From the NCBI GenBank assembly GCA_030141605.1, contig JAQGDQ010000172.1:372001-436000 (forward strand): a DNA stretch of 64,000 bases, read 5' to 3'. The stretch is from Tubiluchus corallicola (Eukaryota; Priapulida; Priapulimorpha; Priapulimorphida; Tubiluchidae). The translations under genes were made by a program, and so were the position numbers. The notes beneath the pieces are model-generated. The model was not told the DNA's origin. It did no database searches and was given only the letters and a program-made list of their open reading frames with translations. Every line of letters begins with the position of its first letter. Within the stretch, counting starts at the first letter, position 1. This document shows positions 12,693 to 26,300 of the stretch, piece after piece.

Positions 12693-13844
12693 CATGTATG
12701 TGCTATGACATTACACTTGTTAACAGCATGTACCACTTGTTGACGCCGAGCACTTCTGTAACTGCTTTCGATCCACGCTCCTTCCAATATAGAGCTGTAC
12801 TTTTACTTGCTAATTAAATCCCGTCAGCAGTTGGATTTTCTTGTTGATTTAAGAGCTTGATATTTTCTTATAATGCTGTAGAAAAAAGAGATACCTGGGG
12901 CAACTGTAATGCATGTCTAGGAAAAAATGTAGTCTTCTCATTAGGATTTACTTATTCTATGGGTCTTTATTTACAACGTCATACAAATTATCATTCGACA
13001 TTCTGTCATTCCATTTGATACCTAATATCATTCTCTAGCGACATCTTTGAAAAACCTCTATTTCTTTCTATTGTTAGCTTTTATTGTCTATAGTTAGGCA
13101 ATGTGTAAAATAACAGGTTCAACTGAACTAGAGAAAATCTGTTGTTTTTGAAAACCACCGTGAGATCTGAGTAACAGGCTGTAGGACAATGCTGGAATTC
13201 TCCTCTACATTTTATGTCAGCTTTAATGTCTAACAACCTGAAAACTTATTCCTTCGCCGTTACCAAATATAGGTCATTTTAATCAAACGTAACAGCTTCC
13301 CAATGTAAATCATTCCACTTTCAGGGCACCTGTAAAATAAAACTGGGATTAGGTTTAACCTGCACTTAATGTTGCTGCATTCGAGAAAGTCGAAAGCATA
13401 GAAGTCATCAAAAGATCCTTGGATATCAAATAATGAAATGTGACTGCCATGTAAACACGACTGAATGAATTATAATCCCAAATGCGCGAGTATGGTCGTG
13501 TTTTCACTTCTTATGCCGGGTTCAATGTGTTTCGCTTTTTCCCTTTTTCGCTTATCACGTTTTGGCTCTTACCTCACACCTCGGACTCTTAAACAATCCC
13601 AGCTTTCTTAACCGTATTATTGTCTCTATCACAGGCGTGTACCTACACAAGTTTTCTAATTCTAGCTGGGCTTCCGCGTTTGCATATGCGACAAATTAAA
13701 AAATCTAAAGTCGACGCATAAAAAAATCAGCCTATAGGCCTACATACTCATAGATTCGCATTGTTCCGGATAAAAATGGAGTAGATTAATGCTGAGGACG
13801 ACCTAGCTGCTTATGCCTATGTGCAGTGAAATTGGCGTCGGTTT

Positions 13845-13944
13845 ATTCTCTAAACTTATCCTTTCTTATTTCTTTAAGACTGATATAAATGCTCATTCTC
13901 TAAGCTTATCCTTTCTTATTTCTTTAAGACTGATATAAATGCTC
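13845..13944. repeat. Recent 50-bp tandem duplication
   Basis: Two head-to-tail copies (13845-13894 and 13895-13944) starting ATTCTCTAARCTTATCC differ at one base only (A/G), so the duplication is young. Confidence 0.9.
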
Positions 13945-15357
13945 ACTGCCTACTCTAACTATACACAAAGCAGTACATAAAAATAAATTCGAAATCAGTA
14001 CAGTAATATAATATTACTACGCTCTCATTATACATACCGTACATTGAAAATAATAATAATCATGCTAAGGAACAGTGAATGATGCATAATAATAATTATT
14101 ATTATTAAACTGACAACAATATTTAAAACAATTGGCAAACCTATTTACACAAATGCATTTTACGTAAAGAAGCCTATGGTGTGAATTAGTTGACTTAATA
14201 AAGCGACTAAGTAAGTTATAATAAATACCTACATATTTACACTGTATGCATGAACAATAAATAAATGAATACATACAAAGTAAAGTAAAAATAAATGTAT
14301 GTTGTAAATACGACTATAAATCAGATTATATAACTATAAGTGTAACAAATCGATAATGTTTTGATTAACATTAAGTGATGCATTGTTTTATTTATTGTGC
14401 TGTTTGCCATTAACTTCATCAGTTATATATATCACCCTGTTCTGTTGACTAGAGTAGAGAAAATAATTTCATACGTTTGAAAACTTAGAAAAGAAACAAA
14501 TTACCTGTAAAGAATACACATTGCACTGTATATTCTATAAAACAAATATAATACGAACAATTTATCTCGGTGTATTGCTCGGTGATCATAAATAATTGGC
14601 TAATTTATTTTGAAATTAAGGAGAATATAATATCAATGCTCTTTTACAGAATTTATTTTAAATGCTTAACTTTGCTGTGTTCGTCTCGTGAGAATTATCT
14701 TTTGTGACACGGAAAGTTTAAATTTCAAACGAGGTGCAACAATATAGCCGAATTCTGTTAATAGTATAATACATAGTTCTTTCATGAAGTATTCATGAAT
14801 AAAAAATACGACCTGTCTATACAAATATTTTCGCAATCTAATATGTAGTCTATCATTACTTAAAAAACTGCGTAAAGACAGTAATTTGACTAGAAAGTAG
14901 CTTTGGTGATTATTGTGCAGAAATGCATTATTTAAAGTAATTTAACAAAATAACAACTTAATTTAAAAGTTAAATTGCGTGATGGTATAAAACTTTACAA
15001 TTTATCACACGATAATAATTGCCAGCAATGATGCCTGAAATTCAATGTATTAATATCTAATTAATAAATGTTTCTATTACTTAAATATAGATCTTATACA
15101 CAAGGTACCTATATTACGGCGCATCTTCAACTTTGTACTTACTAAATGTGTAAAGGTGGTACCTATAAGCATATAATTTTACCTCATAATTGGTAGCCCC
15201 ACAACCACAGAAATAAGCCACAGGGATCATTATAGCTATTACTATATAAATTATCGATTCTCATAACACATGTATACAATATAACCCATATGTTCGTCAA
15301 TATTACAGATTCTGTATCAAATTAACAGGAAAGTATCCATAGATATATCTGATTACT

Positions 15358-17331
15358 TCATCTGCTATAGCTGCGGCTACGGCTTCGGCTATACCATGGT
15401 GTTATTGAACGGCTACGACTGCGTGAGTATGATGCTGACGTCCATGACCCATATGGGCTCCAACTGCTCTCATCATCTGAAGGGGTTGGGGGCGTTTCTC
15501 TTCGGTAGGGCACAGGTCTCTTCCTTGCACTAGAATTAGAAACCAATAACTCTGCATTAACTCACACTACAAAACACAGAACAAATCTGGACTAAGAGTG
15601 TTTTTAAAACTTTATAGTTTAAACTGCAATAACGAAAATATGGCTATAGAGACTCTGACTAGGACTCTACCGATTTTAGATGCGAATGAAATAAATAATG
15701 AAAAAAATACATCATTATTATGGTCTTCTGTATGTTTTCTTTTTTCTATTAAAATAACAACTTTACTTAAACCCTAAAAGCAAAGCATTAAAAAAACATC
15801 CAGGCTTCTCGACTGCAAACATATAGTCTTCATCATTGGACTGTTTTGTGTTAGAAGCCATGTAGGTTTATATAGGCTAATTGCTTAGAGTAAGTGTACA
15901 TATGACTAGAAGCCCATTGATGAGGTGTAAACAATGCAGATACAGCATTTAGACAGAAAGTACAATGGTACTATAAAAATAAAGATAATTGAGATTGAGT
16001 TACCTTGCATATCGAGACAGGGCGCATTATTGTGTACTGATAGACTTTCTTCCTTTAAATAAGAGATCATACTTCTGCCGCTGAACAAACTCGTGACTGC
16101 AGTCATTTCAGTACTGTCTATGCTAGAGCTAGAAATGACTGTGATCTCTTAATTAAAGAACGTCTGTCAATGTACAGCAACAACCCCTCCTTTAATGTTC
16201 AAGGTAGTTCAACCATCTTATCTTTGTTTTCATAATACCCCTGTACTTACTCTAAATAGTTGTTATATCTACTTATTTACATACCTACCTCATCAATTGG
16301 CTACTAATTATGCATAAACTTACTGTAAGCAGTTAGGCCTATATAGACCTTCATGTCACACAAAAGAGTCCACTGCCAGCTTTTTGCAGTCGAAACTTTT
16401 GGACGTTTTTTGTGCTTTGCTTGCTTTTCTTTGAGTGTTTTGCAATGTTGTTACTTTAAAAAAAATATTCATTCACTGTCTGTTTACTGGTTTTCCTTTT
16501 TTACCTGAAACTGATAGACAGCAGTATGTTGAAATGTCTTTGTGTCTTTCAAATCTGTTTACTTGTACACCCAATTTTCATAAGAAACGCAAACATATAT
16601 ATGTGCAATTACATCTAGCAATATCATGAAATCCACATGCAGTTATAGCAACATAGCGACAAACTAAGTTTTACTGATAGTCTGTCTAAATATTATCTGT
16701 AAACTACAATGTTAGTGTGTTATTGTAGACTAAACTGGCGACATTTGCAGAAATTGCATATAATTATTAGTAGGCTACCATATTGTAAATGACAGCATAT
16801 AACTAACCTTAAGTAATAATTTTGAAATGGTAAGTGCACATTGAATAGCACTCAACGGGTTTGCTATTTGTAGTTAAGTGCTATTACAGTATTAGTCACT
16901 TTATTAGTGTTTTAGTCGCGATAAATTAATTTTAGTTATTAATTCTTATTACATATATTTAATTAAAATATTACTGCTCGTATATGCCTCATTGTATTGC
17001 TTGCGTATAGGCTAGGTAAATCTGTAAAAAAAACAATTTTTACGTTGAAAAAATAAGTAATAACTTTTGTTATAACGAGAAGAAAATCAAAATTTTCCTC
17101 ATTATATTGTAATCTACAGTTCGTAATAATTTTTATGCAAACCTGGTGATTCTTCTTCTGGATTTGAAAGACGGTGAAACTCTTTTGCGTAGAGGGCGTC
17201 GCTTTCTTGGACTAGTTGAACGACTGCAAGTTGCTGAACGAGATTGCCTGGCCCTAGATGCTGATCTTGACCTTGACATCCTAGCTCGTGACCTTGACCT
17301 TGACGAAGAGTGATGACTACTTATTTGTGAC
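15358..17331 (-). other. eMIC-encoding final two exons
   Basis: Exon 11 (17143-17331) ends with SPSFKSRRRIT and exon 12 (15358-15529) begins SARKRPVPYRRETPPTPS, then serine- and tyrosine-rich sequence and repeated YSRSRSRS to the stop. Vertebrate SRRM4 has the same RRITSARKRP core before a similar Ser/Arg tail. The intron splits the core within the Ser codon (AG|T). This is the part known to be sufficient for microexon activation in the family. The donor of exon 11 (AG|GTTTGC) is weak by consensus. Confidence 0.85.
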
Positions 17332-20300
17332 CTGCAAATTCACCAAACCACTGACATTACAATTTTTGCTTTCTGTGTCACCTTTTGTTAAAGATGTTTT
17401 TTTCTGTGAAATCTGGCACCTGACGATTAAAAAAATTGATAATTTGTGCAGAAGATTTATTAGAGATGTTCATTGGGATAAACTTTTGGAGAGGTTATAA
17501 AAATAAAAATAGCAAGATTTTACTTACTGAAACTTTGACTGCTTTGACATTGAAACTTTGACTCAAAAATAAGAGCATCATTTAGCAGTTAATCAGCAAA
17601 AAGGATGTGAAATGGAGAGGGAAGAAAAATAACAAAAAGTACAGGAGGAAATTTAGAAAGAGAGAGAGAGAAAGAGAGAGAGATGATAATACTGAATGCT
17701 CAAATCATGCCCAATGTGGTCAGAATCAGATGCACAACCTCAATTATAGCAAAACACACAGTATGCTCTAATTTTAAATAACTATTTCATTCGTACATTA
17801 GAAAAACATTATTAAAACACAGCTTAAATTAGTTAACACAATATTTTTGACGTGGTCGTCATTTTGATTTTAATGAATTCTCATTGTTTTATTTTTGTAG
17901 GAATTGCACTTAGCAATGAAATCACTACTTGTAGTATTTTTTCGACAAGTGACCGTAGGTCAAAGATCTGCCAATCTCCTGTCAACTTATACCATTCATT
18001 TCACCCTATCGAGGCTTTCCTTTGATACACTAGAAGCTAGCGTCGTTTGATGCTAAAGCATTTGTCTCCCCGAACCCTGCTTTGCCCCCTAGTTGGGTCA
18101 CACGACAACCCGTTTTGCTGAAATTTACACCGTTCAATTCGTCTCATTGAAACTTTTCATTTTATCTCCTGCAAGCTATTGTCGATTTACATCTGAGCCA
18201 TTTCCGTCCTCACCTCCAAATTTTGGTTTTTGCCCTCTAGCGGAAAGTACTCCAATATCTACGTGCCCATATTCAGCCATGCGCAAGACCTTGATCCAAT
18301 TTAGTCATATGCTAAAAATTGTAGCAATAGCTCAAAAACTTTAGGAGCAGATAGAACCTAGCGAACCTATCCCGTTCGCTCTGCAACGTTTCACCCGGCA
18401 TTGTCGGGTCACTACCTACATAATTCTTTTAACTTAAGGAGTGCGCCCTGTGAGTTTTGCGTCCCTAGCCTTTTACTGCTGCTTGGCAATTTTTTAAAAC
18501 CCTGGGGTGCGCATTTACCCCCAGGTACCTAAATACTTGTGAAAAAAATAAAAAATATTCTGAAATACCTGAAAGGAAGAGTTGAATCACAATCGTAAAA
18601 TTGACCTTCGTCTATTGACATTAACCCCTTGATTAGATGTCAAAGGTCAACCTATTGCTGCCCTTCTCCCGTCCAGAACTACCCTCCCTGTGAGTTTTGC
18701 AAATTTAGAATGCAAGGCTAATGAGCGAAATGTTTGTGGTGTGTAAAAGTTAAATAACTGTATGAGATTCAAGAAGATTTTTTTAGCAAAACTTTAATTA
18801 TACCTCGAGCGAGATCTTGAGCGACTCCAGGTTTTTGATTTCGATTTTGCTGCTCTCACTGTGTGAGGTGGCGACTGTGATCTTGATACACTCCTGCTCC
18901 GCGGCTGTAGCTTATAGGCAACTGGAAGAGGAGGCGGTGAATTACTCGGTGATTTCGCCTCCTTCATTTCTACTAACGGCCTAGGAGAGATATCTAGAAG
19001 CGGGGATGCCAGAAAGGTAAAGGGAGAATCCCAACCGTTTACCTTTTCGTTTCGAGATGACGTATTTGATAAAGGAGGCGCATTTCTTGCATCTAAAGGT
19101 ATTTTTAGTTTGCTTGGTGTGATGGACCGTGTACTTCTTGCTGAAGCTGTTGAAGACCTCGAAGAGTCTGATGCAAATCGAGACCTCATTAACTGACGTA
19201 TTTTACTGCTCGAGGTACTGGAAGTAGACCTAGAGGAACGCGACCTTGATCTGGACCTTGACTTTGATCTTGAATTTGATCTTAATATTGGTTTAAGTTT
19301 AGGGCTTGAGCTTAATATTGAACGTGATCTGGAATGCATTCGTGGAGATTTTCTCTTATACTTTGCTTTCTGGACTGTTGCAGTTAAGTTTGTCAAAGTC
19401 TTTCTCTTTTCTCCAGAAACTTGTAAAAGTGGCGAATTACTCTGAAAAATATATTATGTAGTCGTAAATGCTGATACAGACATCAGGAGCTGATACAACA
19501 AGGTTTCCAAAACGAAAAGTAACAGAACTTACCAACAAATGCTGTAACCATACCACTATTATACCATACAAAGCCAATAAGTAGGGTCATACCAAATTAT
19601 AGCGGAAAAGTTGGAATTATATAAATATAATGACATGTCACAATGATGAAATCCAGATTCATTTTGAGGTATTTCTTCAGCATGCCTCAGAACATCAACA
19701 TAATAAACCTTTCCAGCGATTGATGATGATCGTGAAAGGGTCAACGGCTAAGTGTACCAAACAACTTATTCGTGTACACTTGAAACGCCTCGCAACCCAT
19801 GCTATTGTAACAGTAACAGTTTTAACAGTTACATAGAACCTTACCTAGTTCATTTTTTCTTATTCACAAGCAAGATCCTACTAGTAAGTCACTCTACTCA
19901 CAGACTAATGAATAATTAAGTAAAGTCCACATAAAACAACGGAAGTTTACTGAACTGATGTGCTTTACCCCTATGGCCACATGTCACGTGGCGGTTGTAG
20001 TTAAGACCGCTTGTGGTACACTCAACCTTTGACCTACAGCAACTGCGCGTGTGAAAAGGCTTATTTAATTTCTACTGCACTGTTCCTTTTGAAACACCCA
20101 GTATAATACATAATGAAAATATTCATGTAGCATGTACCTGTCTAGAATTTGAAACGCCACATTTTCCATTTTCAGTCTTGACGTCTTTTTCTATTCCATC
20201 AAATTAATGTTCAAGTAAGTTTTACATTAACACAGCCTACCGTGAAAAGGTCACGGAGTCGTAACATAATGCTCTATTTAGCAAATTCGCTATCGTGACT

Positions 20301-23300
20301 AAGTCATAAAAAGTAGTCGTTCAATGATGCTTTCTATTTCGTTATTGACGTTGATTAAACACACTATTGTGAATTATGGTATAACTTACAGAGTGCATGA
20401 TAATTTACAAATTTTCATGAGTTCATCCAAATTAGCCTTGGACTAGATGTTAGACTAGATGTTGGACTAGCATTAGATGTTTAAACAGTAACAATATATA
20501 GATAATAATAACAACAATAATGCGCTCACTAACTTTTTCAGTTGTCTTTACAGCTAAGTAGGTTTTCTGTTGAAACTCTGAACATTTTTTTTACATTTCT
20601 TAACAATGAAAGATTTTTTAAGCGCCATATATTGTATTCGATAAATATCATTACGTACACTATGATACAAAATTTTCGGCAGACATACTTTTGACTTTTC
20701 CACATTATGAGAATGACTGTGATTCCTGCTTGAAGATTTCCTTTTTCTTTTAGGCTTTTTTCTTTTCAGCAACTGAAAAGCAATACAAAAAAGCACATTA
20801 TATCAGGAGCAGTGGAGTTGCCCAAGTAAATGCAGGCATAACAGTTTTTGTGAAACAGTGGACTGTTTACGTATACTGTAGTATGACTCTTGAAATTTGT
20901 AACTTTTATTTTTTCTTGTAAAAAATGGCCGTCAAACACTGTCAACCATTTTCTCTCACTTTAGAAATAATTGAGGCATACCTTTCCATTTTCGTCTCTT
21001 TTGCGAAGATGATCACCCTCTCTTCGTCTGCGCAACTTTTTTGGCTTCTCACCTGAACCTTGACCAGTTAAACTGCTGAAACGATCAGAGAATTGATCTG
21101 GATCAGCTAACAATGCTACAAATCGCCTAATCAGTATTCACAGTATACTTGGTTTGGTGTAACACACAACAAATTACACATTTCGTCTCAAGTCACCTCA
21201 TCTCTCAGATCAGCTCACCTCATCTCACGTGCCTTACTTCATTTGACATAAACTGAAATGCTCACTCATTTTACCGTTCTTTTCTCTGTGTACTCTCACT
21301 TCACATTTTCTCCCTTATCTCACATGGCTTCACGCCTTCAATTCCGTACCTCATGATCTGATTTCGCTAGACCCCATTTTTTCTCACGATTTCATTTCTC
21401 ATCTCAACAGATAATCAACGGTTAAATTTAGGAGAAAGACGGCTCTGAAAATTTGGAGTTCAAGATTCGAACTCCGAGCCTTGCGATATCAGGTCACAGG
21501 TCACACGTTTTATCTAATTGGGTTATCAACCAACATGGCCTGAATTCTCGTACTTATCACGCGCAATAAATCAGAGCCACCTTTTCGTAGTAAAGAACAG
21601 CTAATTAATTAGTAAGGTTCCTTTGGGTCCTTAGCAGGGAACACAAATAAAGTACATACAGCACCAGATTACAGTACTTATATAATGGACAATTAAATTT
21701 AGAAGGAAGAAATTTAATTTGAAATTTATATTATATGTAAATTCCAAATATACATGTAGCTTGACTCTAATAATTTTTTTATTAATGTTTAGTGAAAAGC
21801 CATTGTACTTTTTTAGATAGCCTACCTTTTGCAAATTTTAATTAAACGTCTTTTTTTCCTTTTGTGTTTGTGGTCACCTGCCCTGTATACATTAAATATC
21901 CCCTTGTAAGTGCAGGATTGTAATTGAAAGTTTCAAATAAAACACAGAAACGCACATTTTTAATGAAATCTACTAGATAGTTATTTTACAATACAGTACG
22001 TAAAGGAAACGTAGCAGAATTTCAGCTCACAGTAGATTTTCAGTGAAGCAAACTGAAAATACATTCACGACAGTGAAATTGATAGAGAAATTAAAGAGAA
22101 GGCATGCATTAATGTAAGTGTGATGTTTGACGGTACTCTTTTCAGAAAGTTGTAGAACAATACCTCTAAATTGAACTGAATTCATAAGCAGCCAGAAAGT
22201 TCGGCTTTTGGCTGGATTTAAATCAGTGCGCTAACTGGTTTTTTTAACAGACTCCATTACAGACACTGTAAACCCACAGCAATACAATGAAATTAAAAGA
22301 CCAAAAAACAGATACATATAATTATAGGAAAACTAAAAGGGCATGCAGACAAGAGTGTGATATTTAATTAGTGCAAAAATATGGACTGCCTACTACATAT
22401 TTGAGGCGATTTTTACTTTTTTATACAGCTTAACGTGCAAAAAACATTCTGTCACTTTCAGAGCACAGCAACAAAAATTCTGATTAAAAGCTCTGATCCT
22501 ATTATTAATAACAAATGAAATCGATTAGCCGTGGAATAAACACTTTTTCTTCAACGAAAATAAAAAAATCGCTTACTTTCTACATGGAAGATTGGTTAAG
22601 ATGTACACCCAAAAACCAATTAAATACGTTCATTTTGTAATACTGACTACTTTTTATAAACATTTCAGACATACAAATCAGCTCTTCCACCTTTACTTAG
22701 CTTTTATAACAAAAAAACTCTCATGTGCTCAGGGCTGGATTACCCTACAGTCTGGTATAGGCTTCAGCCTAGAGCCCTTCAAGTATGGGGCCCATACTTT
22801 GCTTTGCTGACTTTAGAAAAGGAGGCCAGGAAATCTGAAAATCCAATTTTAAAGTAGCTTCTCTTATGAGATAAAGAATCTCTGTTTGAGGCCTTTTATT
22901 TGAGACAATGAGCCTCTGTTTGAGACCGTTTATCAGAGATGTTCCTCTCTTTGAAGCCCTTTATTTTAAATAAGGGGCCGCAGCTGTGCAAATGTTGCTA
23001 AAATATATCACAAGTAAAAATATTCGAGACGAGTACGAGCAAATTAGAGAGTAGCTCCGTTTGAAAGGAACCTCATAATTTCATTAGCCTAGGCCCCAAA
23101 AGGTCATGATCTGGCCCTGCACGCGCTACACAAATGTGCTTATTGTAGGCCTATATTATTGTGACGTTTACAATCACAAAATAATTATGATGTAATAGGA
23201 AATCCACAAAACAGCACCTGCGCAACAAGCTGTCCATTAACTGTAGAATATAATTATGGAAGAAAGAGTTATGTATGCAACAAAATGTTGACTTTTGAAA

Positions 23301-26300
23301 ACCGTCAAAATATCTCATCAAAGGCCGCAATAAGACTCCATAAATCTTTCCAGCGAAATTTGAATATTACATTCCCCACACTTGATGTCCGAGAACTTGT
23401 AATTTGGCTGTTAATTCCGAACGCTTTTTGGCGTGCACATATTTGGTATTTAAGAAAGATTTGCGACGAGCAATTCAAAATTTATCTAATTTTTATAAAA
23501 ACACAAAATTCCAAACGCTGTACATCATTAAAAATACAAAAATCATACCTACCACCATACAAAGAATTGTCATCATCTGATGTCGTTTGCGGGCTAAGGT
23601 ATAGTAATAAACTGTTATAAAATGAATTATTGCACACCGCTTTAGAATTCCTAATGTCTATGTAATGATATCGGCTGTGTGCATATTTAAAACCAGTAAA
23701 CGCAATGTTATGACTCTGTAAAACAACCAGCTTCACCTATTTAACTGTATTTACAGTGTATTTAAAAGAAAAATGCTAAATAATTCAACAAAAAATAAGC
23801 CAATGTATAGCCACTTTTAAGTGTTTTACACGGATCACACCTGAAACAAATTGATGCAATATGCAGAACATATAATAGTTAAAAAATATTATCTATCAGT
23901 TATTATACTGTCATGGATACGTTAATCGCAAGCTTACCTTATTTTATATTTTACACGTTTTTTCTTGCGTTTTATTTCTGTAGACCCGTCAACATTCTCT
24001 GCATTATCACTCGTATTCCTCTGTTTCCTTTTTGATAATGACCTTGACCTGGATGCTGATGTTGACCTTGACCTAGTAATATCATAATTTCATTACTTTG
24101 TGCGATTGCACTATAACGTTTTTGGGTCATATGTGTTACATTTGTGCTGCTATCGCAGTTTCTTACGTTGTCACTTCCCAAAGTCTCCAACGGGACATTG
24201 AATGCCTTGCATTAGTTCGATTTTTCCTCCTCCGTCACCCTTTGTAACAATACACTGCGTTAAGTGTAGCTTCCAGTATCTCAAAATCCCAAAATTTAAT
24301 TACCTGGCCTAAGTGTATGATCTTGGAAGCCATCCTATAGTTAGGGCAACCAATATCAATGCAAACACCTTGTGACCAATTGTAGAAAGTGCTACAGTGT
24401 GGCACCACCTAATCAAATATGTACCATTAGAATTTTCTAAAAGGTCAGCTCCTAAACATCGGCTCTTGTGTATAACTTTGGGTAAAATTGTAAAGATAAC
24501 AAAACGGTAACGGTGTGATACAATAAAAACAACAAGCTGCGATCAACAATATAGCTAACATATTATTTCTGCATATATTTTTCCTCAACTCGTTATCTAA
24601 TGGTAAACTATAGAATGTAGAATATTTATTAGATGCGTGCAGTGGAATCTACTGGGTGTACCAAAAGTCCCAAATTATTTTTAAAAAGCATTTTAATTTT
24701 TCAAGAGAAACCAAATGACAATATAGTTGTTGAGTCTACCAGTCACGAGAATATTGACGGCATCAAAACTGACTTCATAGGTCTATTGTAGCGATTTTCA
24801 CCTATGTGTGTCATGCTCTTTTTTGTATGTAGCCAATGCAGCGAATTAGTACTCTACTCTGTTCTGAGGAAAATAAAAATGTATACTAAACAAGACTGAA
24901 TTAATTTAGCTCCAAATCCATGAGCGCAACGCCATGACCGCGTTTACACCTGACTATACCTTGCCGAGAGTGGGTGACTTATGTCAATACGTGTAAATTA
25001 CTACTCTCCATCATTACTAATCAGTGAATCAGTACGTACGGTTCTCTTGACTAATTAACAGTTTACTGTCTCGTAACTAACGACGAGTTTAGTTACTACA
25101 GTTTTAGAGTCATTCATTGCTATGTATTGAAATCCGCCATCACGACGGCGTTTGTGACTTGACTGTGCTTTGTCAGATGTCACTGGCCCAGCCCTTTTTA
25201 ATTACTGAGTACTAGTTTTTCACGAGATCATTGCCGATTAGCTCAGAAGAAACTTGAAAACTAAATTAATGAGGGACTTGTGAGAAACACCCTGTACTGA
25301 TTTTGAAATGAGCATACCTGGAGCGCTTAAGTTTGGCTTGAATGTGCTGTTTTTGGGTGTCTGATTTATCATCGGTGTCATCATATTCATCGTCATCCTT
25401 GATTTTAAGTTTTGTCGCTGCTGGGGAACACGACAAGTTTCTATGCTTTGACCCTAACCTACAGATTTATTTAAAAACTTTAACCATGTCTGGATTATTT
25501 ATTGTATTAATACAATAACGCATTTACAGATATCTTACAGATCGAGTTGTTTTTGTTTGAGAAATAATCAAAAGATATTAATGCATAAAGCAGAATATTA
25601 AATTAAATATTCATGCAATTACTGTAAAGACAGAGGGTTATTAATTCTCAACAGAACAGAGATATTAATAATAAAAACACTAACGGGTATAGCATTTTAA
25701 GTGGGTACCAAAGAAAAAAGTTACTACCACATCCAACAATTGAAATTACACCGTTTCAACTATTTCCAGAATTTTTAGCGAAGAAAACTTTAAGAATTTT
25801 TTCTGAAAACGTTTTTCAAACACCCTGTTAACTACCAACTTACCCTAGATTTGAATCCAGAACGAGCAAAGAATTAACAAGGGGAAATACTTATTAGAAA
25901 TATATTGTCATCACAAAAACTATTGTACGAAATTTTATACAAAATGACATATATCTGTGGTAAAAATTTTAGTTAACACAAATTTAATACACATGATTTA
26001 CGACACTGATATGTTATATGTTGCGTATTTTTGTACAGTAATACTTATTTTTAGAATAAAAGAATTCATCGCAATTTACAACAAAATAGTGAGCTATTTC
26101 AGAGCTAGATAAATAACATAAGAAACTAAATGTACGTGAGCTTAGCCCTGTTGGAAAAAACTAGCAGGGATATTTACAGATAAGCTGATTTTTGTTCTTT
26201 GCATTGACTATTAAAGGAGAAATAAAATTAGACCTGCTATTAAGCCTGCCCATGCATTTATTGAATTTTATTACTGCGTTTTATTTATTGAATCGAAAAG

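Larger units (their letters stand above)
11950..15357. other. Spacer and 3' flank of the SRRM2/3/4-like gene
   Basis: No coding sequence is supported. The right part (about 14.4-15.36 kb) probably includes the 3' UTR of the SRRM-like gene on the - strand; AATAAA-type hexamers occur on that strand near 14392 and 14652 but none stands out. The stretch also contains a TCR-type trinucleotide repeat and a 50-bp tandem duplication, listed separately. Confidence 0.4.

Noticed and set aside
12455-12817. His/Arg-rich and Thr/Met-rich ORFs on opposite strands
   Set aside because: Both are translations of the TCR trinucleotide repeat; no splice or coding signal.
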